This document shows positions 10,901-21,458 of a stretch of DNA of 64,000 nucleotides, one piece after another. The first letter of the stretch is position 1; each line of letters begins with the position of its first letter. Position numbers and translations under genes: made by a program. This stretch comes from Protonemura montana (lineage: Eukaryota > Arthropoda > Insecta > Plecoptera > Nemouridae), in assembly GCA_947568835.1 (NCBI GenBank), contig OX387610.1, positions 15,605,001 through 15,669,000 on the forward strand. Direction: 5' to 3'. The notes beneath the pieces are model-generated. The model saw only the letters and a list, made by a program, of their open reading frames with translations. It had not been told where the DNA came from and did not search any database.

Positions 10901-13900
10901 GGTGGACACGTCGCTTGTTTTAATGAATATGAGCCTACTTGATCACTGTGCCTGTTTTATGGGGCTTAACTGTTTTGATAACGGGCAGTGGTCTAATGGC
11001 GTCGGTGAATGAGTGGATGATGTCCATCATGACCACCTTACCAAGCATAGAAGGGAGGAGGGGAAACCCGGAGTGTCTGTACTTATATCGCTGTTTGGAC
11101 CTGGGTTTCCCGTCAATCAAAATTAGTTAGTGTTTCTTCCAACAGCTGGTAGTAACCGTACAAACGATTTTGATTGTTCTTAGACTCATGTCAACTTGAT
11201 CTAAACTTAGCACTAGTTTTAACAAAAACTATTTTAACTGGGTTTTGAATGCCAAGTGAAGAGCAACTGAATTTCCCGACGTTTCGTAACTTGTACCTGT
11301 TACTTTATCAAGGGTAAGAGCAGTCCTGACAATTTCCCGATAACAAAAGAACCACACAAAATTATAACAATTACCAAGTTCAAGCTACCTAAATGCATCT
11401 CAATAAAATAATCAGGGTCAATAACTAAAAACCTGACGTATTTTGTGTTTTATGAAATAAAATCCCGAACAAATTGGTCGTTTTTTTACTAAATAACCAA
11501 GTATGTTTATGGAAAAAACACAAATTTACTATTATGTCTTATATTATTTTATATTATTATACTTTATATTATATTATTCATTTTTATAATTATTTGTAAA
11601 TGGAAAAAAATTTGAAAAATTGGCGTTTTTTACTTGTGCCAATTCTCAATTAAACACAAGTTTAGAAACTAAAATAATTTTGTTCGGATTTTTAATGATT
11701 TTTCGGATAAAAAAACGTGTTTGAAATTTCTAATTGTTGGCAAACCATTTTGCTGTAAAACAAATGAAGTATCAGTTGAGAATACAAAAAAGTGTACAAA
11801 AAATTGCATAAAAATATTGATGCGTTTGATTGCTTAGAACGCGAACAACCAATCACAAAGGCAAAAAAAAACATTACAACACAAATATTCAACCTAACAA
11901 TTTAATGCATTCAACGTCAAATTGTAGTTACTCGAGATTGACAGGTTGTGACGTGATATAGCGTCACTAGAATCAGAGTGACTGTGAGTATTCACAGCCT
12001 CTTGGTTCTACTCCTTGGAGATCCATCATTCTCATCAAATACACTAAAATCTTCTCAAAAGCCAGTGTCCAAGTAGCTCAATTGGTTAGAGCAACACCCG
12101 TGACAGGTGAAGATCGGGGTCCAAGTAGCTCAATTGGTTAGAGCAACACCCGTGACAGGTGAAGATCGGGGTCCAAGTAGCTCAATTGGTTAGAGTAACA
12201 CCCGCAACAGGTGGAGATCGGGGTCCAAGTAGCTCAATTGGTTAGAGCAACACCCGCGACAGGTGAAGATCGGGGTCCAAGTAGCTCAATTGGTTAGAGC
12301 AACACCCGTGACAGGTGAAGATCGGGGTCCAAGTAGCTCAATTGGTTAGAGCAACACCCGTGACAGGTGAAGATCGGGGTCCAAGTAGCTCAATTGGTTA
12401 GAGTAACACCCGCAACAGGTGGAGATCGGGGTCCAAGTAGCTCAATTGGTTAGAGCAACACCCGCGACAGGTGAAGATCGGGGTCCAAGTAGCTCAATTG
12501 GTTAGAGCAACACCCGTGACAGGTGAAGATCGGGGTCCAAGTAGCTCAATTGGTTAGAGCAACACCCGTGACAGGTGAAGATCGGGGTCCAAGTAGCTCA
12601 ATTGGTTAGAGCAACACCCACGACAGGTGAAGATCGGGGTCCAAGTAGCTCAATTGGTTAGAGCAACACCTGCGACAGGTGGAGATCGGGGTTCAAGTAG
12701 CTCAATTGGTTAGAGCAACACCCGCGACAGGTGGAGATCGGGGTCCAAGTAGCTCAATTGGTTAGAGCTACACCCGCGAAAGGTGGAGATCGGGGTCCAA
12801 GTAGCTCAATTGGTTAGAGCAACACCTGCGACAGCTGGAGATCGGGGTTTGAGTCCCCGTTTAGGCATCAATTTTTGAGACGGTTATAGTGTTGATAATA
12901 ATAAAATACCCCGCGCATTGCAAGCGTTTGCAATTTCAATCAGATTTCATCTAAAAACACAAAGATATTTTGTTGTGCGCAGGCTTCTCCCGAACTCGAG
13001 CTCCGCTACAACAATCGACTGGCGGAGTTTGCCGAAACCTCCCGGACACACACGAAGGAGCTCGAAGACGGCTCAGAGGATCTGCAGATTTTAGACGACG
13101 AGCTGGCAACGCTGCAATACGCCTTTCACGACGAGCTTGACGCGTTCATCGAAGTTGAACGACAAGCAGGTGAGTTCGGGTCCGCCCGGTTTGGTTCGGG
13201 TCCGCCCGGTTTTGTTCGGGTGTGTTCGGATATTTTTCGGGCTGCGATTGATTGATCGCGTTTAACGACGCACTATTTTGACAGCTGGCTGTGTGGCACT
13301 GGTTTTGCGGGGTCCGGGATTGAATAGTTGAAAATAAGAAAAACAAATATGATAATAAACCTAACCTAGCCTAGAAGGGAGGAGGGGAAACTCGGTGCCG
13401 GCACGTAGCCTACTCCTGTCGAAGACCAAGGCGACCACCGGCCTAACGTCCCTTCCTAAGGACGGTACAACGCGAACAGCAGGATTCCTCCACAAATCCA
13501 TGCTGTCGAGAGGTTGATAAGCAAGGCAAGTGAAGTTGCTTTACTAACTTTCATCCCTCCAACCTCTGTCCCGAACAGAACTGGTCATGTGTATGATGGT
13601 CAATCATCCAATACCTGACCCAGTGCAGTGTTGCTTAACTTTCATCCCTGCAACCTCTCTCCCGAACCGAACTGGTCATGTGTATGATGGTCACCCATCC
13701 AATACCTGACCCAGCGCAGTGTTGCTTAACTTTCATCCCTACAACCTCTCTCCCGAAAAGAACTGGTCATGTGTATGATGGTCACCCATCCAATACCTGA
13801 CCCAGCGCAGTGTTGCTTAACTTTCATCCCTACAACCTCTCTCCCGAAAAGAACTGGTCATGTGTATGATGGTCACCCATCCAATACCTGACTCAGCGAT

Positions 13901-16900
13901 GTGTTGCTTAACTTTCATCCCTCCAACCTCTCTCGCGAACAGAACTGGTCATAAGTATGATGGTCACCCATCCAATGCCTGACCCAGCGCAGTGTTGCTT
14001 AACTTTCATCCCTCCAACCTTTCTCCCGAACAGAACTGGTCATGTGTATGATGGTCACCCATCCAATACCTGACTCCGCGCAGTGTTACTAAACTTTCAT
14101 CCCTCCAACCTCTCTCCCGAACAGAACTGGTCATGTGTATGATGGTCACCCATCCAATACCTGACCCAGCGCAGTGTTGCTTAACTTTCATCCCTTCAAC
14201 CTCTCTCCCGAACAGAACTGGTCATGTGTATGATGGTCACCCATCCAATACCTGACCCAGCGCAGTGTTGCTTAACCTCGGTGATCTCACGAGGACCGGT
14301 GTCTGTTGCAGGAGTTGGACTGGTGGCTGCCGCCTCAGGGCGAGTGCTGACTGACCACGTGGTGGAGGCGTTGTTGGGGCGTCAGAGGGACTGCATTGTG
14401 GCGCTGTCAAAACAGCGCGAGAGTTTTGTCAAACTTGGAGACAAACTAGTTTGTTTAGAGGCGGAGATAAGAAGCCTGGAGGTAAGACCTTGTTTTACCT
14501 TGAACTTATAAGATTGCAGAACCACCAGATGAGTCATAATTCACTAATGTTTCAAGTCGACCATCTTGAAGCAAGTCTTGAAGGTTGAGGTGTAAAGCTA
14601 GATTTGTAATATGTGTGCCCGGATAGATCGGTTGGTAGAGCATCGGATTGTTGATCTAAAGGTCTTGGATTCAGAGTCCTTCGCACATTTCCAAGCACCG
14701 CTCACTTGTTTAACCTGGTGTGTTAAACAATACAAGAATATAGATACTAATTAATTTAAAATCATACAAATGTCAGTGAAACAGGCTACGAACGGTATCC
14801 GTCGTATGTGATTGGTGGTCGTTTTGAAGCCTGTGAATGGTCTTTTTTTTGCAAAACTATTTGCTACGGACTAAAAAAAAAAAAAAAAATTGGGCCTTTA
14901 GTTGCAATATTTTAAGGTCCTAAATATCCAAATCTTGACTTCAAATCCAAGGATTACTGAAAAAAAAAACTCTTTTAAGATGATTTTAGTGTATTTGATG
15001 AGAATGACGGATCTCCAAGGAGTAGAACCAAGAGGCTGTGAATACTCACAGTCACTCTGATTCCAAAGACGCTATACCACGTCACAACCTGTCAATCTCG
15101 AGTAACTCCAATTTGACGTTGAATTCGCTGCAGGCCTCGCCATTGAGCCGAGAATTTGAAATTTAAACCACCGATAAATCACAGCCGATAAATTGGTCAT
15201 TTTCTTCGATGGCAATGAAAGGCCTTATCTGGTCTGTTGTGTTAAAAAACACTGCAGAACCGATCTAAGTACCATGTTAACGAGCCCCAAGGTTCAATGG
15301 CCGCTCACAGAGCTAGCACCGTTGCAGGATCTTGGCGACTCAATCAAGATGGCCGAATACGAACAACTGCGCATCGAGTACCAAAACCGTGGTGACAAGG
15401 CGGAGGAGAGGGACGAAGAGATGGCACGTTTGCGTCAGCGCACTGGCCACTTCATCACGGCACTCGCTCATCTTCGGGAGAAGTCGTGTGCGTTGGTCGG
15501 GGCGATCGACCAGCAGTTTGAAGCGTTGGACAAGAAAAATGTTGTTTTGGAGACCGTGAGTACATGCTTGTTTCACTGATCACAAATAACCTGGATAGAG
15601 TATATGATCCAGCCAGCTGATATCAAAAACCTGGATAGAATATAGGATCCAGCCACCTGATCTCAAAAACCTGGATAGAGTATAGGATCCAGCCAGCTGA
15701 TCTCCAATAACCTGGATAGAGCATAGGATCCAGCCAGCTGATCTCCAATAACCTGGATAGAGTATAGGATCCAGCCAGCTGATCTCAAATAACCTGGATA
15801 GGAGCTGGAAAAGAGTTGTATTTCATTACTCTACTCCTTAGAAAATGTTTATATGACGACAGGGTAGTACCAGATTCTGCCAACAGGTGGCGCTGGTGTA
15901 CGCTAACACCACGTCTAACTTGTTCTATCCTTCTTTCCAGTGCTCTTCTTGTTATGCTCTTTTTTTCTAGGTAACCTCATTTCTTCCATTTCATCGCCTT
16001 TCTTTTCATAAAGCCTTAATTTTCCTTCACCAATCATGAAATACAGACTTTCTTCCGAAATATACCGAAATATATTTTTTATATCATAAATATACGGTTT
16101 ATTATAGGAAAAGGGATTAAATACCAGATAAAATAAGGGGATGCTTGGTTGGATTTTGGTGTATTTTCTAAACAGAAATACAGGATAAAGTGAAGTAAAG
16201 GTAAATTTCAAATTAAGGCCTTGCTTCGAGCTTTGAACGAGCTTTATCAGTGGTTGGTGTTTTTCCCACCAGGCGCGTCGGGTACTGCGCAAGGAGAAGA
16301 CAGAGCGCGACAAGCTGCGCGAACACCTGCACAAGGAGACGCAGGGCGCAGGGCTACTCATGAAGCCACAGGTGAATTTGTAGGTGGCACAAAGCTTGTC
16401 ATTGCCTAGGACATTGGACTGCTTGGAAAAACATGGCCCATAAGAATAACACAGAGACATTGTTCAACCACTAGCACCTAGTACATTGGACTGCTTGGAA
16501 AAACATGGCCCATAAGAATAACACAGAGACATTGTTCAACCACTAGCACCAAGTACATTGAACTGCTTGGAAAAACATGGCCCATAAGAATAACACAGAG
16601 ACATTGTTCAACCACTAGCACCTAGTGCATTGGACTGCTTGAAAAAACATGGCCCATAAGAATAACACAGAGACATTGTTCAACCACTAGCACCTAGTAC
16701 ATTGGACTGCTTGGAAAAACATGGCCCATAAGAATAACACAGAGACATTTTTCAACCACTAGCACCTAGTGCATTGAACTGCTTGGAAAAACATGGCCCA
16801 TGAGAATAACACAGAGACATTTTTCAACCCCTAGCACCTAGTGCATTGGACTGCTTGGAAAAACATGTCCCATAAGAATAACACAGAGACATTTTTCAAC

Positions 16901-19144
16901 CACTAGCACCTAGTACATTGGACTGCTTGGAAAAACATGGCCCATGAGAATAACACAGAGACATTTTTCAACCACTAGCACCTAGTACATTGGACTGCTT
17001 GGAAAAACATGGCCCATGAGAATAACACAGAGACGTTTTTCAACCACTAGCACCCAGTTCACTGTGTTAGATGTAAAATGTGTCGGATTTTGAGCAAATT
17101 TCGTTGAACACAACAAAAAATCCCAAATTCATTAAAACATTGAACCCACGCGTGAGTTCATGACATAGTACAAACGGCTGAACGGTACCTAAACCTTCAC
17201 GTGTGTAACACAATGACAACTGTGATACTTGGAAACGATCGTTTGACGGGATTTTTGTATATTTCTAGTAAAATAGTTTACAATGCTGGGAGCTAGAAGG
17301 ATGTATTTGTACTTTTTAAATCTAAGTTGTCATCTAAGTTAGAATCGAAGCTGGGCTAGAAAAATTACAATAATATTACAGAAATTCTTGTTTTGTTTGC
17401 GGCTGAGGCATTAATTGTAATATTTTAACGCAGTTTTTTCTGTCAAACTTTGCTTTGGTAGAATTATTTCCCAGCAGTGTGTTCTGCGGGAGACGTGTTA
17501 GTTCTTCCTTGCTAACAAAGCATACTACCCAATCAATGAATTCTTCAATGAAACTAAATTAGGTTCCTAGGTTTCTATTATTCCTCAATTTGTTACTTTT
17601 GTTACTTTATCTACAAACAATTTATTTCTAATTATTATCATATATTATAAAGTAATTTATCATAAGTATTGTTACGATATTAGTATCATAGTTTGTAGGT
17701 ATGTTCCTACCACACTAGTATTACCACTATACCATCAGAATTATTATTATCATTATTACTATATTAGTATCATAGTTTGTAGGTATGTTCCTACCACACT
17801 AGTATTACCACTATACCATCAGAATTATTATTATCATTATAACTATATTAGTATCATAGTTTGTAGGTATGTTCCTACCACACTAGTATTACCACTATAC
17901 CATCAGAATTATTATTATCATTATTACTATATTAGTGTCATAGTTTGTAGGTATGTTCCTACCACACTAGTATTACCACTATACCATCAGAATTATTATT
18001 ATCATTATTACTATATTAGTATCATAGTTTGTAGGTATGTTCCTATCACACTAGTATTACCACTATACCATCAGAATTATTATTATCATTATTACTATAT
18101 TAGTGTCATAGTTTGTAGGTATGTTCCTACCACACTAGTATTACCACTATACCATCAGAATTATTATTATCATTATTACTATATTAGTGTCATAGTTTGT
18201 AGGTATGTTCCTACCACACTAGTATTACCACTATACCATCAGAATTATTATTATCATTATAACTATATTAGTATCATAGTTTGTAGGTATGTTCCTACCA
18301 CACTAGTATTACCACTATACCATCAGAATTATTATTATCATTATTACTATATTAGTATCATAGTTTGTAGGTATGTTCCTTCCACACTAGTATTACCACT
18401 ATACCATCAGAATTATTATTATCATTATAACTATATTAGTATCATAGTTTGTAGGTATGTTCCTACCACACTAGTATTACCACTATACCATCAGAATTAT
18501 TATTATCATTATTACTATATTAGTGTCATAGTTTGTAGGTATGTTCCTACCACACTAGTATTACCACTATACCATCAGAATTATTATTATCATTATTACT
18601 ATATTAGTGTCATAGTTTGTAGGTATGTTCCTACCACACTAGTATTACCACTATACCATCAGAATTATTATTATCATTATTATTATAACTGTATTTTATT
18701 AATATTACTTTTGTGTACTATCCTGACGTTCGCTAACGGGATTCATGGCATGTAAATGTTTTTTTTTTTTTTAAGCCTATAAATGAAATCAATCAACACA
18801 GCCTCTGCCACCAGTTGCTGCGGGACTACGCAACCACGAACACGCTGCGCGATGAAATGCGTGCGCAGGTCTCCGAGATGAGCGCGCACTGCGCAACCGA
18901 GCTGCGCATGCTCAAGCGGCTGCGCGAGCAGGTCGAGAAGAGTGCAGTCGACACGCAGGCGATGCGACCGCAGCCTTGTCCGACGTTCAAGCAATCCGTG
19001 ATGGGGAGGATTCAGAGGAAGGAGGACGTGAGGGTTGAAGCTGATCTAAAGGCCCGCCTGGCCAAGGATGTTGATCAGCAAGAAGCGGTCTTTCAGATCG
19101 CTTGGAACACGAGGAAGGCGAGTAGGACAGACCTAGACAGATGA
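7999..19144 (+). CDS. CCDC96: CCDC96-type coiled-coil axonemal protein, seven exons, 616 aa
   Basis: Exons are 7999-8679, 10742-10897, 12983-13169, 14312-14481, 15328-15555, 16273-16371 and 18815-19144. All junctions are GT-AG, phases join, and the total is 1851 nt. Residues 1-227 form a strongly acidic Glu/Asp-rich region. Residues 228-616 are almost continuous coiled coil, including YLEVYRCLEAERASLQ, LELRYNNRLAEF, and the CCDC96/113 (DUF4201) signature EYEQLRIEYQNRGDKAEERD followed by ALAHLREK (about 407-450). Family members such as ciliary FAP184 and CCDC96 pair with CCDC113 on the axoneme near the base of radial spoke 3; in an arthropod this would imply sperm-flagellum or sensory-cilium expression (inference). 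The length is close to vertebrate CCDC96. The exon 2 donor (GAG|GTTGGT) and exon 7 acceptor (ccaccag|TTG) are the least certain boundaries. Each intron carries its own tandem array or SINE. Confidence 0.82.
8692..8905 (-). mobile_element. 5S-derived SINE, 3'-half fragment
   Basis: It matches the body shared by the other 5S-SINE copies ('tttaacgac...acatctggcca...gcactggt...aatggcgtcggtgaatgag' and 'gaccaccgg'). It lacks the 5S-derived head and begins about 12 bp after the exon 1 donor of the CCDC96 gene. Confidence 0.8.
8955..10228. repeat. 20-bp minisatellite, about 63 units
   Basis: The unit is close to aagtaggcaagacagagacc, repeated with almost no length change. Variants differ mainly at agac(a/c/g)gag, with sporadic gcagtcaag and caacactgag units. 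Three minus-strand frames stay open because 20 bp is not a multiple of 3 and no frame meets a stop. These ORFs (LGLCLAYLVSVLPTWS repeats) are an artefact of the array. It fills intron 1 of the CCDC96 gene. Confidence 0.97.
10229..10690. repeat. 47-bp minisatellite, about 10 units
   Basis: The unit runs from cgttctgtctctacctagaa through cctgcacactcaacggttta to acattaa. It abuts the 20-bp array, ends shortly before the exon 2 acceptor of the CCDC96 gene, and is followed by two stray 20-bp units. Confidence 0.95.
10950..11080 (-). mobile_element. 5S-derived SINE body fragment
   Basis: The segment 'gcagtggtctaatggcgtcg...gaatgagtgg...atagaagggaggaggggaaa' matches the 3' body of the 5S-SINE family. 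It is truncated at both sides and lies in intron 2 of the CCDC96 gene. Confidence 0.7.
11150..11560 (-). repeat. Dispersed repeat with short stem-loop motif, copy 1
   Basis: The reverse complement matches 29610-29960 over about 350 bp. On the minus strand it contains ttgataaag-gtaac-loop-gttac-gaaac, resembling the degraded core of hammerhead-like motifs carried by some Penelope-like and other retroelements. No ORF is conserved, and the element class is undetermined. Confidence 0.6.
11905..12955 (+). mobile_element. tRNA-derived SINE with 15 tandem 52-bp promoter units
   Basis: Left part (11905-12066): a conserved sequence of about 160 bp that includes self-complementary ctgtgagtattcacag and gtgacgtgatatagcgtcac. 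Then 15 units of exactly 52 bp start at 12067, each with gtccaagtagctcaattggt (A-box-like) and gatcgggg. Only the last unit continues into a tRNA-like T-arm region (ggggtttgagtcccc). The 3' tail reads atttttgagacggttatagt, then gcattgcaagcgtttgcaat. Units 1-10 follow a four-unit (208-bp) higher-order pattern. It lies in intron 2 of the CCDC96 gene. Confidence 0.9.
13245..14303 (-). mobile_element. 5S-derived SINE with about 8 tandem 91-bp units
   Basis: The body runs from 13245 to about 13545, followed by 91-bp units that on the minus strand read 'gttaagcaacactgcgctgg...tattggatgggtgacc' (3' half of 5S rRNA). The terminal cggtgatctcacgaggaccg matches the middle of 5S rRNA. The SINE ends about 9 bp before the exon 4 acceptor of the CCDC96 gene, so the polypyrimidine and branch region of that intron is largely SINE-derived. 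Confidence 0.9.
14622..14695 (+). mobile_element. tRNA-like fragment (degenerate)
   Basis: The sequence 'gatagatcggttggtagagc' resembles a D-arm/A box, and 'ggtcttggattcagagtcc' resembles a T-arm/B box, at tRNA spacing. Mismatches in the stems make a functional tRNA unlikely; it is probably a SINE head or tRNA pseudogene. Confidence 0.4.
14960..15125 (-). mobile_element. Fragment of the tRNA-derived SINE (left part only)
   Basis: It is the reverse complement of the approximately 160-bp left module seen at 11905-12066, including 'ggagtagaaccaagaggctg' and 'ctgtgaatactcacag'. No tRNA units remain. It lies in intron 4 of the CCDC96 gene. Confidence 0.85.
15580..15800. repeat. 41-bp tandem repeat, about 5 units
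   Basis: The unit is near aacctggatagagtatagga followed by tccagccagctgatctc. It starts about 25 bp after the exon 5 donor of the CCDC96 gene. Confidence 0.93.
16405..17055. repeat. 72-bp tandem repeat, about 9 units
   Basis: The unit includes cctagtacattggactgctt, ggaaaaacatggcccataag, aataacacagagacattgtt and caaccactagca. Units differ by a few substitutions (taag/tgag, attg/attt). It lies in intron 6 of the CCDC96 gene, about 35 bp after the donor. Confidence 0.96.
17677..18680. repeat. 84-bp satellite-like array, about 12 units
   Basis: The unit includes tattagtatcatagtttgta, ggtatgttcctaccacacta, gtattaccactataccatca and gaattattattatcatt. Units are more than 95% identical by eye, with recurring single-base variants (gtatc/gtgtc, tatta/tataa) shared between non-adjacent units. 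It lies in intron 6 of the CCDC96 gene. Confidence 0.96.
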
Positions 19145-19274
19145 CAGAGTGGCCGATGAAATGAAAATAATTACGTTAACTCAAGAATGTGTTTCATTTG
19201 AAGAAAAAAATATGAAAAGGTGGGGCTGCAAAGAAAACCGCCCCCAAAAAGGGCGTGTGATCAGAAGGGACTTC

Positions 19275-19280
19275 AATAAA
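19275..19280 (+). promoter_or_regulatory. Candidate polyadenylation signal AATAAA of the CCDC96 gene
   Basis: AATAAA lies about 131 bp after the TGA stop of the CCDC96 reading frame, on the same strand. Confidence 0.5.
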
Positions 19281-19599
19281 ATGTATACACATATATGTAT
19301 ATAAGGCTGAGACGACAGCTTTCAATGGAGGGCTCAATTACCAAAGTACTAGACGATGATACACGAAACATGCATAAGTTGTTCAAGTTCCTGGAGGAAG
19401 CCGATCAGATCAAGACGATTTAATCAATTATTTGTTATCACCGTTATTAACAAGGCGCAAAATGACCTCGTCATCGACACGGCTCTGAACCAATCTAATT
19501 ATAATATGAAGGGGACCGTGCCACCCTCCCACCCTCCCACCCTCCCTCCCTTAAACAGAATTAACTAATTCTCGGTAAGATATGAGCATTTAAAACCAA

Positions 19600-20140
19600 A
19601 CGGTTTGGCGTGTTGGAAACACCGGTTCTCGGGTGATCACCGAAGTTAAGCAACACTACGTTGGGTCGGGTATTGGATGGGTGACCATCATACACATGAC
19701 CAGTTCTGTTCGGGAGAGAGGTTGGAGGGATGAAAGTTAAGCAACACTACGCTGGGTCAGGTATTGGATGGGTGACCATCATACACATGACCAGTTCTGT
19801 TTGGGAGAGAGGTTGGAGGGATGAAAGTTAAGCAACACTGCGCTGGGTCAGGTATTGGATGGGTGACCATCATACACATGACCAGTTCTGTTCGCGAGAT
19901 TGGTTGGAGGGATGAAAGTTAAGCAACACTGTGCTGGGTCAGGTATTGGATGGGTGACCATCGTACACATGACCAGTTCTGTTCGGGAGAGAGGTTGGAG
20001 GGATGAAAGTTAGTACAGCAACTTCACTCGCCTTGCTTATCAACCCGTTGAAAGCATGGATTTGTGGAGGAATCCTGTTGTTCGCGTAGTGCCGACGTTC
20101 GGAAGGGACGTGAAGCCGTATGATCAAGTCTTTGATCGTA
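19600..20140 (+). mobile_element. 5S-derived SINE with full 5S-like head and 4 tandem units
   Basis: This is the best preserved head in the window. From about 19605, 'gtttggcgtgttggaaacac', 'cggttctcgg', 'tcaccgaagttaagcaac' and 'tattggatgggtgacc' align in order with an arthropod-type 5S rRNA. Four 91-bp units follow, then part of the SINE body (gaggaatcctgttgttcgcg). Much of the 3' body is missing. Confidence 0.9.
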
Positions 20141-21458
20141 CGCCCAAAAAAATGAAGAGGTGTGAAATTCCGGCAGTCAGTACGTCTGGGATTTGAACCC
20201 AAGCCGTCAGATTTTTCATGGCCTGTACATGACTTCTAATTTCACCGGCATTTTTATTGTATATCTTACTGCAGCTACTATGTGTGGAATTTGAATGTCG
20301 TATTCCAATACAAAAAAATGTTCTGTCCGGTGAGCGGGCACGAATCTGATCGCGATGTTACTTGATGTTGCCGAAGTAACGACACTCCCATTGCGCTACG
20401 CAGTTAGCAACAATATGCTGTTAAACTGAATATAATTTATTTCATATCTGACATACCTGTCTACCGGGTTGACTACAGGTACATGTCATTGACTGTACTC
20501 TATGTTTACTACGGGTTGGAATCGCATTCTTCTTTGCGTTTCGGTAAACCATCTCTTAAAAAACTCAAGATATTATGACCGACTATTACGCAGCTAGCAA
20601 GAACTGGATAAAAGAGTTTCAAAGCGTTAAAAGGTGGGATACGAACCCGGCCCTAAACTTGACTCACCTAGAAGTCAACCTCCTATGCAGCCACAGAGGC
20701 GAAGAACTTGACGAAATTGGTGCAAGAATAACTTCATATAAAAATGAATAATAGTAGAAACAACTTAATAAAAATGTCTTTCTTGAACTTATCGAAAACA
20801 TTTCTTACGGTAATATTTATTTGTGAATACTGATGGGTAGGCAACCCATCGTACACGTATGCGTTGATATAATGTCTACAGCGCAGGCGTTGGGAGACAA
20901 GAATATCGGGGAATTCTAAAGTTAAATCAAGCTACACCACTTGAATTTACATTAAAAAAAATTACAAAAATTCGATGGACTAAATCCTTACGTTTTTTTC
21001 TGCTTTTTTAAAGATTCGCCCATAATTTAGTCAAAGGGGTAATTTGAACCCCCGAACACGATGGCATATTTGGATTTTGCGAAAACCTAGATTATTGCTA
21101 TGTATTAATTATATAATATATTAAATGACATTTTCACACAAAAAAAAATCAATTTATTTGATGCTTTGGTAATATGTTATTTATTTTTAATATTATATGT
21201 TATAAGTATTCAATTGTAAACATAATGAAAAGTAACATGATTATTATTTGTGTCTTCTGCTGGAGTTCTCGGAATGGCCGCACTTTTAGCATCAGAATAA
21301 GTTTAGTCTGATTCGAAATGTGGTTGAAATCTGGTGAATGCAAAGTGATCCACAAAAAACACTGCAACGCTGATTTTGAGGAATACTACATGGATACCAA
21401 ACCTAACCAAACCTAACCTAACATGAATGGTTCGAATCGTTAATGACTACACAATGGC
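20141..21458. other. Spacer with several degenerate tRNA-like (B-box) fragments
   Basis: Minus-strand B-box-like segments occur near 20190-20215 (gggttcaaatccca), 20640-20660 (cgggttcgtatcccacc) and 21035-21055 (gggggttcaaatta). They look like remnants of tRNA-derived SINEs. No gene is seen. Possible AATAAA signals for the minus-strand protease lie at about 21153 and 21178. Confidence 0.4.

Noticed and set aside
12067-12850. A cluster of 15 tRNA genes or a CRISPR-like array
   Set aside because: Units are only 52 bp and lack the T arm and acceptor stem except at the end. There are no unique spacers, and the genome is eukaryotic. They are SINE promoter units.
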